A DNA stretch of 64,000 nucleotides from Closterium sp. Naga37s-1 (Eukaryota > Streptophyta > Zygnematophyceae > Desmidiales > Closteriaceae), in the NCBI GenBank assembly GCA_947471745.1, contig CANJKZ010000768.1, forward strand, positions 248,001 to 312,000. Direction: 5' to 3'. Position 1 is the first letter of the stretch. Every line of letters starts with the position of its first letter. Shown one piece after another: positions 1 through 11,900 of this stretch. The translations under genes were made by a program, and so were the position numbers. Below the pieces are notes generated by a model. It was not told the DNA's origin, ran no database searches, and saw only the letters and a list, made by a program, of their open reading frames with translations.

Positions 1-167
1 GCAGGAGCATCAGCAGCAGGAGCAACGGCAGTGCCAGACACGTAATCGAACAGTGAAACGCCCTCTTTGGCATCAGTCAGAAGGAACAGTTGCAGGTCAT
101 CTAGCCACACAGTGAACTCTATGGGGTGACCGTCAGGTTCGAACGCGAGAACATTAGGCGTCGTCAT

Positions 168-765
168 AACAGCAGTAGGCAAAGGCAGCAGAAAGCAAGC
201 AGGCAGTAGACACGAGGCTAAAACTTAGGCAGTAGGCAGTACAGGCAACGTGCAGGGCAGTACTTGCTGCACCCGAGCTCCTAAGGTGGGGCTCTAGACT
301 GTGAAAGGCCGTACAGTGTGAAGGCAGTGGGTTTGGCAGCAAGGAGCCTTACAGGCAAGCACACAGGTAGGGCGCGCGCGGCTGCTGGCTGCATAACCCT
401 AAGGGCCGCACGTGGCTCTCTGCTGCGCGTGGCTACGTGCTGCGCGCGGCTCTGGCTGCACGTGGCGACGGGCGGCGGGCTCTACGTCGCGCGTGGGCGG
501 CGGGCTCTGCTTAGGCTGCGCACGGGCGGCGTAAGGGGGGGCGCGCGGGCTCGACGTGGGCTACGCGGGCGACGCCGACCGGCGCGCGGCTCTACAGCAG
601 GGTCGCGCGCTAAAAATAAGCGACGCGCGCGCTAGAAACTGAGGCGCGCGCGAGAAAAAATTAAGTGACGCGCGCTGCCGCCGAGGCGCGCGCGAGCAGT
701 AGGCAGGGCAGGCAGTTGGGTGGGCCCGATTCGTAGGTCCTAGAGACCTCCTGCTCTAGTTACCA
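168..765 (-). other. GC-rich leader of the left-edge copia element
   Basis: This stretch lies between the LTR and the gag start. Much of it is CG-dinucleotide-rich low-complexity DNA (runs of gcgcgc around 480-700). Open frames here are compositional. No gene is seen in it. Confidence 0.6.
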
Positions 766-908
766 TGTTAAGAACCTAAGGCAATCATGATGAATTAGGT
801 GAAGGCTAGGGTACAAGACTAGGGTGTCGAGGAACTTTTGTGTACCCCCTAGTGCTAACCCCCATACAGCCTAGCTAACCTAAACAGGTATATATATATA
901 ATTTGACA
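766..908 (-). repeat. LTR of the left-edge copia element
   Basis: The 143-bp LTR reads TGTCAAATTATATATATATA at its start and ends in CTTAACA on the minus strand. It is followed directly by TGGTAACTAGAGC, a probable initiator-Met-tRNA-type primer-binding site. The TG...CA ends and the match in layout to the 33384 LTR support the call. Only one LTR lies inside the window. Confidence 0.7.
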
Positions 909-1686
909 TCAGCAACACCTCCACCGCATCTGGGTTCTGCTGACGCTCCTTCTTGTAAGTCGCGTTCTCCGGATGCTGCCAGTTGAGCTTCAGAGTAACT
1001 CCCTTCCCTACATCGTGCTCGATGGTGCGACGCCAGACCGAAGCCGCATCACTCGCGTGCTGAAAGGTAACTTGAAGCCGACCATATCTCTTTTTTGACA
1101 GCCACGCCGGCAGCATCTCCTGATACGTCGTAGTCGTCTGCGCGCCGGCCGTCAGCGAAGCCTTCTAGTGATCCAGGTGCGCATTGACCGTAGGCTTCAA
1201 CTTCGAGACCTCGCTCTCCCACTGAATGGGGATCAGAAGCGTAAGCGAGAAGCTGACTTGGGACGCGAGCAGGCTGACCGCAGCTGGGTCGAAGTCATCC
1301 TCGTCGTCACTGTCCCAACATTCATCCTCATCCACATAATTGCTGCAGCCTTCAACCGTCACCGCGGGTGCCGCTGTCACAGGAACCGACGATCCACCTG
1401 TTGACGAGCTCGGTTGCGGTTGCTGCGTCTCATTTCCCTCCTTATTGTCCTTAAGCCCGTTGTCCTTCAAAGCAGACAACCGCTCTTGCAGGGAGATCCT
1501 CGCCGCCTCACCCAGCACATCGTTAACCGCCGGTGCGAAGGGAGCTTGGGGTGAAGCTTGCGCCGACAACAGAGGACTCTTCTCCGGAGAGTGCTCCGTA
1601 CTGGTCAAAGAGGTGTTGCCAGCAGTATCAATAACCTTTCCTCCAGCCTTTCCGCCACCCCGTCCATTGCGTCGCCCTCCCGCCAT
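909..1686 (-). pseudogene. LINE ORF1 (gag-like) remnant
   Basis: From an ATG at 1686 the frame reads MAGGRRNGRGGGKAGG, followed by a Ser/Pro/Gln-rich and acidic stretch. A conserved-looking block follows below 1120 (YGRLQVTF, KLNWQHPENATY, ERQQNPDAVEVLL). That block resembles the RRM-like core of ORF1 in plant-type LINEs. One in-frame TAG at about 1165 separates the two halves, so the copy is not intact. It is cut at 908 by the LTR of the neighbouring copia element. The family call is by eye. A degraded host gene is possible, and no zinc knuckle is visible before the break. Confidence 0.5.
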
Positions 1687-2592
1687 TGTGCAATGATGAT
1701 ATCGGAGGGACAGGCTTGAGCAGAAGCTTGATAAGAAACCTCCTCTGAGCACGAATATGTGAACCGTCTTCTTGCTTCCTTTGCTTAAATAACTTGTTGC
1801 TTCCCAATCGAGTGCAATGCCTGTGCCTTGGTCTGTTGAGCCAAGACCGAGATATGTTGACGATCCCAAGAAACAGGATAAGGAAAGCCTTAAATCTGGC
1901 GGAACAGGATCCAGTAACCAATCCACTTCGGGCTCTGTGAAACCAAGGCGCCATGATACTACCGAGAAGCTTGATAAGACATGACCCTTGATAGTTCCTG
2001 CAACTAGGCAAGATTCACCGATGTTCACTGTATGAACACAAAAAAGGTATCCTCTTAAAGCGCTAGTCGAGCTGAACACTAAGGTCTGTTGAAATGTGTC
2101 ATCAGGCTGGAAATTGGTGGACATTGGGCTTGCCAAAGTTAAAGCAGGAGCCATGGCGGATCTAGAACTTGTGGGATGCTGCAGCATCCGCCAGATTCGC
2201 GCGAATCCTTCAAGATTGCAGCAGTAAGAAGAAAGAATCCTTGTTAGTTTCACAGCACCAGCTTCTAATCTCTAGCTTAATTGATTATTTGTTTCACCTG
2301 TTTCAACATCATCAGGTTCATCATTATAGCTTAATCGTGGGTGGGAAAACTAAGGATACAGGTTTCCTCCCTACCCCCAGTTGCCAATCCTACCAAGTTC
2401 TCTAATAGGGGATCTACTACACAGGACAGGATTGAATGCAGGATACAAACTCTAAAAGACTGCTCCGCTTTCGCTTCTAGTAATATGTGCTGATTTACGA
2501 TAGCATATCAAGCATAAAAACGGTGATGGAACGAAATCGCAAGAGCACGACGCAATGGCAAGCTGGCAGGTAAATCTGCCTGCGAAAAAAAC
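1687..2592. other. Spacer between LINE remnant and EDR2-like gene
   Basis: The minus-strand frame upstream of the ORF1-like ATG stays open to 2253, but I recognise nothing in it. It could be the LINE 5' region. Below the EDR2-like stop at 2593 it would also contain that gene's 3' UTR. No RNA gene or clear regulatory site was seen. Confidence 0.4.
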
Positions 2593-2970
2593 TCAAGCAG
2601 GAGGGGGGTCAATGGCCTTCTTGGGTTCGAGGCGCATGAGAGTGATTGTACCCAGAAGATACTCGGGCAACTCGTCTGCAGCTTGGGCCTGGAAGGGGGA
2701 TTGAATTGCAGTGAAGGAACAAAGGGGTGGGAGGAGGAACATTGAATCATGTAAGAAAGAGCCTGAAGAGCCTGAGGGGGAGGGAGGCGCATGAGAGTGA
2801 CAGATAGTGCCCTGAAGGTACTCGGCAACTCGATATATTGGTGCGACTTTGGAGAATTCTCAAAAGTCGCACCAATATAGCTGAGAGGGGAGGGAGGCGC
2901 ATAAGAGTGACAGATAGTGCCCGGAAGGTACTTGGCCAACTCGTCTGCAGCTTGGGCCTGAAGAAGGGGA
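2593..2970 (-). repeat. Tandem copies of the EDR2-like terminal exon
   Basis: Three copies of the segment encoding AQAADELPEYLLGT are present, at about 2593-2693, 2790-2830 and 2880-2965. Only the lowest copy keeps the frame through to the stop. The other two are altered (for example ...GTICHSYAPP) and look like decayed duplicates. A 46-bp palindrome lies between two of them. Confidence 0.75.
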
Positions 2971-5900
2971 GAGCACATAGGGTGGGAAGGGCGGGAGGGA
3001 GAGATGGAGTGGAAAGGAAGGGGTGAGGAAGGAGGAAGAACACACCAAGAGTGACTCGCACAGCACAAGTGGACCCTGTGAAGCAATGCAAGGTCAGAGC
3101 CAAGCCACATGCCATACTTTCGAGGCGCCTCAAACAAAGACTCGCACAGCACAAGTGGACCCTGTGAAGCAATGCAAGGTCAGAGCCAAGCCACATGCCA
3201 TACTTTCGAGGCGCCTCAAACAAAGACTCGCACAGCACAAGTGGACCCTGTGAAGCAATGCAAGGTCCACGGCAAGTCACATGCCATAGCCCAGCTGAAC
3301 ACACCAGGCTTTGAAACGTCTCAAAACACTACTTTGATCAAGGGATGAGGAAGAAGGAAGAACACACCAGGAGTGACTCGCACAACACAAGTGGACCCTG
3401 TGAGCATTGCAACGTCCACGACAAGCGACATGCCATAGCCCAGCACGAGGCTGATGACGCTGCGAGCGAGCGAGCGGAGTAGGCGACCCCTCAATGAGCA
3501 GCGATGCAAAGCACCCACCTTGTGCCAGGAGCATGATGCATACATAGAGAGCTCACCTCGATCAGCAACGCAAGGTCCACGACAAGTCACATGCCATAGC
3601 CCAGCTGAACACACCAGGCTGATGACGCTGACTTTTGAGTCGACTCGAAAGTCACAAGTGGACCCTGTGAGCAACGCAAGGTCCACGACAAGTCACATGC
3701 CATAGCCCAGCACGAGGCTGATGACGCTGCGAGCGAGCGAGCGGCTGGAATGCAGGCTGAACACACCAGGATTGACTTGCACACCACCAGGCATAGAGAT
3801 CTCACCTCAATGAGCAGAGCCAGGTCCACCACGAGCCATGTGACGTGGCTGAGCATGAGGCCGATGACGCTGCGAGCCACTGATATGCAGGCTGAACACA
3901 CCAACGCTGACTAACACATCACAAGGCTCTCACCTCAATGAGCAGAGCGAGGTCCAAACGATAGACGTGACGTAGCTGAGCATGATGCTTATGAGTAGAC
4001 GCCTTAAACGATGTGAACCAAACACTGATTGATGAACACAAGGCATGAAGATCTCACCTCGATAAGCAATGCTAGGTCCACCAGGAGCGATGTGACATAG
4101 CTGAGAATGAGGCCGATGACGAGACGCCTCAAGAGAAGGCTGAGCTAGGCACAATGCATTGATAAGAAGAGCTGGCTGGAGCGAGGCTCTCACCTCAATG
4201 AGCAATGCCAGGTCCACCACGAGCGAGGTGACGTAGCTGAGCACGAGGCCGATGACACCGCGAGCCAACGTCACCTCAACATTGACCAACTTACACAAGG
4301 CACCAAGGCACCAAGGCACACACCTCGATAAGCAATGCCAGGTCCACCACGAGAGACGTGACGTAGCTGAGCACGAGGCCGATGACGCTGCGAGCCACTG
4401 AGGACGACCCCACGTCCACGTCCATCTGGTTGAGTGCGGTTCAATGGGGTACATTGGGGTTGGTATGGGTGAATAGCAAAGGGGAAATGTGGGGGTTGGG
4501 CGGGGGGGGCTTGGCTGGAAAGGGAAATGAGAAAACCTTGCGCCCCTGTGCTTGGACATGACATGAGAATACCCTTCTTCCCTCCCTCCAGCTAGTTCCC
4601 TCTATCCAACCTCAACCTTCTTCCTCCCCTCCACCTTTTTTCCCTCCCTCCACCCGTCTTCCTCCCCTCCTCCCTCCGTCCCTACCTCCAGGTAGTTCTC
4701 CCCCTTGTAAATGAGAGGCTGCAAGTGAGAGCCTTGCGTTACCCTCACCCTTACCTCACCACCTGCATGCTCCCTTCTTCCCTTCCTCCCGCCCTGCTCA
4801 CCCCACTCACCTCTTCCCCCGCCTCACCCTCCGTCCCTACCTCCAGGTAGTTCTCCCCCTTGTAGTAGCTGCAGGTGAGTGCCTTCCCCAGAATAGCAGC
4901 TTTTGTTCCAACTGCCCGTTTCACTGCCCAGAAGCCCTGCGGTCGGAACGGCAGTCGGAAACGGTGGTACGAAGGTGGTAGGAGGAGAAAGTGAGGGTGA
5001 TAAGTAGGAAGTGAGAGGGGTGTGGGTGGGTTAAGTTCGATTCAAAGAGTCAAAATCCCTGAGGTCAGACTGGGTGGCAAAGAGGTGGCAGGAGAAGGAG
5101 GTCAACTAGACCCAGTCTGAGGGTGAGAAGGAGGTCAACTAGACACGCTCCTTGAGGGTGAGAAGGAGGTCAACTAGACACGCTCCTTGAGGGTGAGAAG
5201 GAGGTCAACTAGACACACTCCTTGAGGGTGAGAAGGAGGTCAACTAGACACGCTCCTTGAGGGTGAGAAGGAGGTCAACTAGACACGCTCCTTGAGGGTG
5301 AGAAGGAGGTCAACTAGACACGCTCCTTGAGGGTGAGAAGGAGGTCAACTAGACACGCTCCTTGAGGGTGAGAAGGAGGTCAACTAGACACGCTCCTTGA
5401 GGGTGAGAAGGAGGTCAACTAGACACGCTCCTTGAGGGTGAGAAGGAGGTCAACTACACACGCTCCTTGAGGGTGAGAAGGAGGTCAACTACACACGCTC
5501 CTTGAGGGTGAGAAGGAGGTCAACTAGACACGCTCCTTGAGGGTGAGAAGGAGGTCAACTAGACACGCTCCTTGAGGGTGAGAAGGAGGTCAACTAGACA
5601 CGCTCCTTGAGGGTGAGAAGGAGGTCAACTAGACACGCTCCTTGAGGGTGAGAAGGAGGTCAACTAGACACGCTCCTTGAGGGTGAGAAGGAGGTCAACT
5701 AGACACGCTCCTTGAGGGTGAGAAGGAGGTCAACTAGACACGCTCCTTGAGGGTGAGAAGGAGGTCAACTAGACACGCTCCTTTCCTTGCCACCCAGTCT
5801 GAGGGTGACTTTTGAGTCAACTAGAATGGATTTGCATGGCCAGCAAAGCTGCCCCTGCCACACACGCTCACCTCCTCAATGAGAATTCTGAAAAATACTC

Positions 5901-8900
5901 TGCAACATCATGGGATGAGCTTGAAGCGGCTGTTCCTCAAGCGTGTTCAAGATGTGTTAGGCACAGCGAGGGCAGTGAGCGCATGCCCACGCCACACACA
6001 CACACACTCTCCGTAGGCACACACACACACACACACACACTCCATAGGCACACACACACACACACACTCCGTAGGCACATACACACACACACACTCTCCG
6101 TAGGCACACACACACACACACACACACTCCGTAGGCACACACACACACACACTCCGTAGGCACACACACACACACACACACACGCACACACACACACTCC
6201 GTAGGCACACAGACCCACCTCCTCGATGCGAGGAATGAGCTTGAAGCGGCTGTTCCTGAAGGAGTCATCCTCAGCGTTCACGAACCTCCCCAGCAGAGAA
6301 TCGGGCTTGACGGGACGGTCGGCAGCAAAGTAAGCGACACACGAGTAGTTGGGCTTGCCCGGTACTTGCAGGTTGAGAACGAAGACAAACGGTAGCTTCT
6401 TGCCTGCCTCGGACTGGGAAAGAGAGCAGGGGGATGGGGATCAGCAGCAAAGTGAGCGACACACGAGTAGTTGGGCTTGCCCGGTACTTGGAGATTCAGA
6501 ACGAAGACGAAAGGCAGCTTCTTCCCTGCTTCCGACTGGGAGAAGGGAGAGGGGGATGGGGTGTGGTGGGAGGGGGAGGGGTATGGGAAGGGAGAGAGAG
6601 GGAGTGGGGTTGCATTGCAGCGGTTATTTCGCCTGAATGCGTTGGGAGGGGTAAGGTAAGGGAGGGGTATGGTAAGGGAGGGGTATGGTAAGGAAGGGGT
6701 ATGGTAAGGGAGGGGTACCGGAGGGGACGGGTATGGTAAGGGAAGGATGTGGGAAGGGATGGGCACAGGAAGGGAAGGGTATAGGAAGGAAGGGAGGGGT
6801 ACACAATAATGGAGGTGCATGGTAAGGCAGGCATACAATAAGGAAAGGCGCACATTTCCCTTCCACTCCACTGGCTCGAACCCTCGTTCCTCCCTCCCTT
6901 CCTAGCAGAGTCGTCCACAGTGCTGCTAGCTTCTTCCATTCCATCCATCCCTCTCTCCCCAATCTTCCACCTCTCCACTTCTCTCCCCCCCTCCCCCTCT
7001 CCCCCTTTACCTGCATGACAGACCCGGGCCATGCTGCCACATTGTCAATGCGGGAAACCGACTTGAACCAGTCCACAGCCAGTGAATTCACGCTATTTTC
7101 CATTCGAATCTCCCCCCCCTCTCTGCTCTCGCCCACCAATCCTCCCCTCACATACCCCTAACATCTCCTCACCTGCATGACAGACCCGGGTCGTGCTGCC
7201 ACGTTGTCAATGCGCGAGTCCGACTTGAACCAGTCCACAGCCAGGAGGGAGAGCAGCGGCGGGGCTGCTGGGATCTGAAATAGGGAGGGGGAGTGAAGAG
7301 GGAGGGAGGAGCGGGTTGGGGAAGAGGATGAAAGATAGGGTAGGATGAGACAGAAAACGACTTGAACCAGTCCACAGCCAGCAGCGTGAGGAATGGCTGT
7401 GCTGCTGGGATCTGCAGATGGGGTGTCAGATGGGGTGGGTGGGGGAGGAGAGGGCAAGAGAGAGGAGGGAGTGATAAAATCATACTTGAGCCACTCCACA
7501 GCCAGGAGTGAGAGGGGCGGCTGGGCTGCTGGGATCTGAAATGCAGGGGAAGGAGGAGAGGAGAGGGCCAGAAGAAAGACGACTCTTGAGGTGCCTCAAG
7601 AGATGCTGCCACATTGTCAATGCGGGAATCGGACTTGAGCCAGTCCACTGCCAGGAGGGAGAGGAGCGGCTGGGCCGCGGGGATCTGAGGAGGGAGTGTT
7701 AGGGGAGAGAGGAGAGGGGAGGGAGATAGGAGAGGGCGACGGAGAGGAGAGGTTGTCAATGCGGGAATCGGACTTGAGCCAGTCCACTGCCAGGGGCGAG
7801 AGGAGCGGCTGGGCCGCGGGGATCTGAAATGCAGGGGAAGGAGGAGAGGAGAGGGCCAGAAGAAAGACGACTCTTGAGGTGCCTCAAGAGATGCTGCCAC
7901 ATTGTCAATGCGGGAATCGGACTTGAGCCAGTCCACTGCCAGGAGGGAGAGGAGCGGCGGGGCCGCGGGGATCTGAGGAGGGAGTGTTAGGGGAGAGAGG
8001 AGAGGGGAGGGAGATAGGAGAGGGCGACGGAGAGGAGAGGTTGTCAATGCGGGAATCGGACTTGAGCCAGTCCACTGCCAGGGGCGAGAGGAGCGGCTGG
8101 GCCGCGGGGATATGAAATGCAGGGGAAGGAGGAGAGGAGAGGGCCAGAAGAAAGACGACTCTTGAGGTGCCTCAAGAGATGCTGCCACATTGTCAATGCG
8201 GGAATCGGACTTGAGCCAGTCCACTGCCAGGAGGGAGAGGAGCGGCGGGGCCGCGGGGATCTGAGGAGGGAGTGTTAGGGGAGAGAGGAGAGGGGAGGGA
8301 GATAGGAGAGGGCGACGGAGAGGAGAGGTTGTCAATGCGGAAATCGGACTTGAACCAGTCCACAGCCAGGAGCGAGAGGAACGGCGGGGCCGCGGGGATC
8401 TGAAGAGGGAGTGTTGGGTGGGGTGGGTGGGGGAGGAGAGGGCAAGAGAGAGGAGGGAGTGATAAAATCATACTTGAGCCAGTCCACAGCCAGGAGCGAG
8501 AGGGGCGGCTGGGCTGCTGGGATCTGAAATGCAGGGGAAGGAGGAGAGGAGAGGGCCAGAAGAAAGACGACTCTTGAGGTGCCTCAAGAGATGCTGCCAC
8601 ATTGTCAATGCGGGAATCGGACTTGAGCCAGTCCACTGCCAGGAGGGAGAGGAGCGGCTGGGCCGCGGGGATCTGAGGAGGGAGTGTTAGGGGAGAGAGG
8701 AGAGGGGAGGGAGATAGGAGAGGGCGACGGATAGGAGAGGTTGTCAATGCGGAAATCAGACTTGAACCAGTCCACAGCCAGGAGCGAGAGGAGCGGCGGG
8801 GCCGCGGGGATCTGAAGAGGGAGTGATAGGTGGGGTGGGTGGGGGAGGAGAGGGCAAGAGAGAGGAGGGAGTGATAAAATCATACTTGAGCCAGTCCACA

Positions 8901-11900
8901 GCCAGGAGTGAGAGGGGCGGCTGGGCTGCTGGGATCTGAAATAGGGAGGGGAAGGGGGGAGGAAGAGAGAGAAGGGGGAGGGAGGGGGACGAGAGGACAA
9001 GGGGGGTTAAAGAGAGGGTCCGACTCGAACCAGTCCACAGCCAGGAGCGAGAGGAGAGGAGTGGGTGGGCTGCTGGGATCCGCAGAGGGGGGTGGAAGGA
9101 AAGGGCAGAGGAAGACGAGAGCGAAAGAGATACAGACTTAAACCAGTCCACTCCACTGCCAAAAAGGAGGTCTGCTGCTGAAGCTGTTGGTGGTGGTGGT
9201 GGTGGTGCTGCTGCTGCTGCTTTTGCTGATTAAAGTCCGCGAGAGGAATCCTGAACTCACCTTGATACCGTCTGAGAGGTAGGTCGCCCCGCGCACACAG
9301 AAGTTGTCAGCAGCGGCCTGCTTCCACGCATGGGCGTCCTTGGTATCCACACCCAGCGGCAGCGACGCCTGCGCCCTCATCTTCTCCCCCACCGCCAGCA
9401 GGTCTGCTGGTGGTGGTGGTGATGATGCTTCTGCTGCTGCCACTGCTTTTGCTGAGGAAGTTCAGGGAAGTAAAGCCTGAACTCACTCACCTTTATGCCG
9501 TCGGAAAGATAGGTAGCGCCGCGCACACAGAAATTATCGGCAGCGGCCTGCTTCCACGCATGGGCGTCCTTGGGATCCACCCCCAGCGGCAGTGACGCCT
9601 GCGCCCGCAGCTTCTCCCCCACCGCTGCCAGGTCTGTGGGTGTTGCTGCTCACCTTGATGCCATCGGAGAGGTACGTTGCCCCTCTGACACAGAAGTTAT
9701 CGGAAACGGCCTGCTTCCACGCATGGGCGTCCTTGGGATCCACTCCCAGCGGCAGCGACGCCTGCGCCCTCATCTTCTCCCCCACCGCCAGCAGGTCTGT
9801 GGGAGTGGCGTCCAGCTGCAGCTGCTGCTCCTGCTTTTGCTGAGAAAAGAATCATGAACCCACCTTGATGCCGTCGGAAAGATAGGTGGCGCCGCGCACA
9901 CAGAAGTTATCCGAAACAGCCTGCTTCCACGCGTGGGCGTCCTTGGGGTCAACTCCCAGCGGCAGGGACGCCTGCGCCCGCAGCTTCTCCCCCACCGCTG
10001 CCAGGTCTGTGGGTGTGGCTTCCACCTGCAGCTCCCTGCGCACCTCCCAGCGCTCCTTGTCCGCCTCCTCCTCCTCCACCAGGAACACTGATTGGCAGAA
10101 GGCAGGGAGGGTGGGTTGGGTAGGGTGGTTTTGAGGAAAGGTTCTCTTGATTCAGACTGTGCCTGCAGCTCTCTCCGCACCTCCCAGCGCTCCTTGTCCG
10201 CCTCCTCCTCCTCCACCAGGAATACTGATGGGATGGGGGGGAGGGGGCGAAGGAGAGAGGTAAGAGGAGCGCGGAAAAAGGATCTCTTTGATTCAAACCG
10301 TGCCTGCACCTCCCAGCGCTCCTTTCCGCCTCCTCCTCCTCCACCAGGAACACTGTTGGGATCGGGGTATGGGGAGGAGGAGGGGGAGAGGGAGAGAGTG
10401 AAGAGGGAGGAGAGAAAGGTTCACTCCACTCAGATTGTGCCTGCAGCTCCCTGCGCACCTCCCAGCGCTCCTTGTCCGCCTCCTCCTCCTCCACCAGGAA
10501 CACTGTTGTTGCGGGGGATAAAGCAGGGGGGAGGGGGCAAGGGAGGCGGAGGGGGAGGGGGGGAAGGAGGGGGCGAGGGAGGGAGAGGGACAGGGGAGGA
10601 AGAGAGCAGGTGAGCAGAGAGGGAGGGGGACGATGGGAGGAGGCAGGGACGCCTGCGCCCGCAGCTTCTCCCCCACCGCCAGCAGGTCTGCCGGTGTGGC
10701 GTCCACCTGCAGCTCCCTCCGCACCTCCCAGCGCTCCTCTCAAGAGAGGGATGGAGACGAGGAGAGGGAGAGGGAGAGGGAGAGGGAGAGGGAGAGGGAG
10801 AGGGAGAGGGAGAGGGAGAGGGAGAGGGAGGGAGAGGGGTAGGGAGGGGTGGGAGTCGGTGAGCGAGTAGGTAGGGAGAGGGACAATGGGAGGAGGCAGG
10901 GTTTGGGGCCCTCCTTCCTGCAGCAGCTCACATGCTATGAGGAGACTGCACCATCCATTCAACCCCTTCGATACAGCGCATAGATCCCTCACCCACACTC
11001 ATTCCTTCAGCAGCTCGCATGCCTTGGAGAGTCTCACAAGATAGCACACACACCCCCCAACTAAAGACGTACGAATGCACTGCCCATTCAACCCCCTCTG
11101 TAGAACGCATACATCTCCCACCCACAATCATCCCTGCAGCAGCTCGCATGCCTTGGAGAGTCTCACAAGATAGCACACGCGCGTCTAGGGACTCACAGGA
11201 TCGCAGGCGGAAGCCAAACTGCACCATCCACTTGAGTCCCTGCCAGCGCGCCTTGGCTGATACCTTCTCCTGCAATGAGGGTTGTGAATAAGGAGCGTGC
11301 ACAGCAAAAGCGGGAGAGAGTGGGAAAGGGAATGTGGAAAGGGGAGGACTGCGGAAGCCAAACTGCACCATCCACTTGAGTCCCTGCCAGCGCGCCTTGG
11401 CTGATACCTTCTCCTGCAATGAGGGTTGTGAATAAGGAGCGTGCACAGCAAAGCGGGAGAGAGTGGGAAAGGGAATGTGGAAAGGGGAGGACTGCGGAAG
11501 CCAAACTGCACCATCCACTTGAGTCCCTGCCAGCGCGCCTTGGCTGATACCTTCTCCTGCAATGAGGGTTGTGAATAAGGAGCGTGCACAGCAAAAGCGG
11601 GAGAGAGTGGGAAAGGGAATGTGGAAAGGGGAGGACTGCGGAAGCCAAACTGCACCATCCACTTGAGTCCCTGCCAGCGCGCCTTGGCTGATACCTTCTC
11701 CTGCAATGAGGTTTGTGAATGAGGAGCGTGCACAGCAAAAGCGGGAGAGAGTGGGAAAGGGAATGTGGAAAGGGGAGGACTGCGGAAGCCAAACTGCCCC
11801 ATCCACTTGAGTCCCTGCCAGCGCGCCTTGGCTGATACCTTCTCCTGCAATGAGGGTTGTGAATAAGGAGCGTGCACAGCAAAAGCGGGAGAGAGTGGGA

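Larger units (their letters stand above)
1..908 (-). mobile_element. Ty1/copia LTR retrotransposon, 5' part (continues past the left edge)
   Basis: The parts visible on the minus strand are a 5' LTR (766-908), a primer-binding site just below 766, a GC-rich leader, and the start of a gag frame (1-167) beginning MTTPNVLAFEPDGHPIEF. The LTR start resembles the LTR start of the complete copia element at 33384, with the same TGTCAAA beginning, TGTTTAGG stretch and GGGGTAC-like block, so the two belong to related families. It is a fossil or a partial copy as far as this window shows. Its wholeness cannot be judged because most of it lies outside. The LTR abuts the LINE ORF1-like sequence at 909, which suggests insertion into that LINE. 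Confidence 0.75.

Noticed and set aside
1165-2253. Single 362-residue host protein
   Set aside because: Only the part after MAGGRRNG looks protein-like, and it continues past an in-frame stop into a LINE ORF1-like block. The upstream part is unfamiliar and probably untranslated.
5119-5783. Possible CRISPR array
   Set aside because: The 35-bp units are directly adjacent with no unique spacers, and the DNA is nuclear and intronic. The same applies to the 28-bp array at 44808.
5937-6281. Cys/Val-rich small proteins
   Set aside because: Translation of the CA microsatellite in an intron; no gene context.
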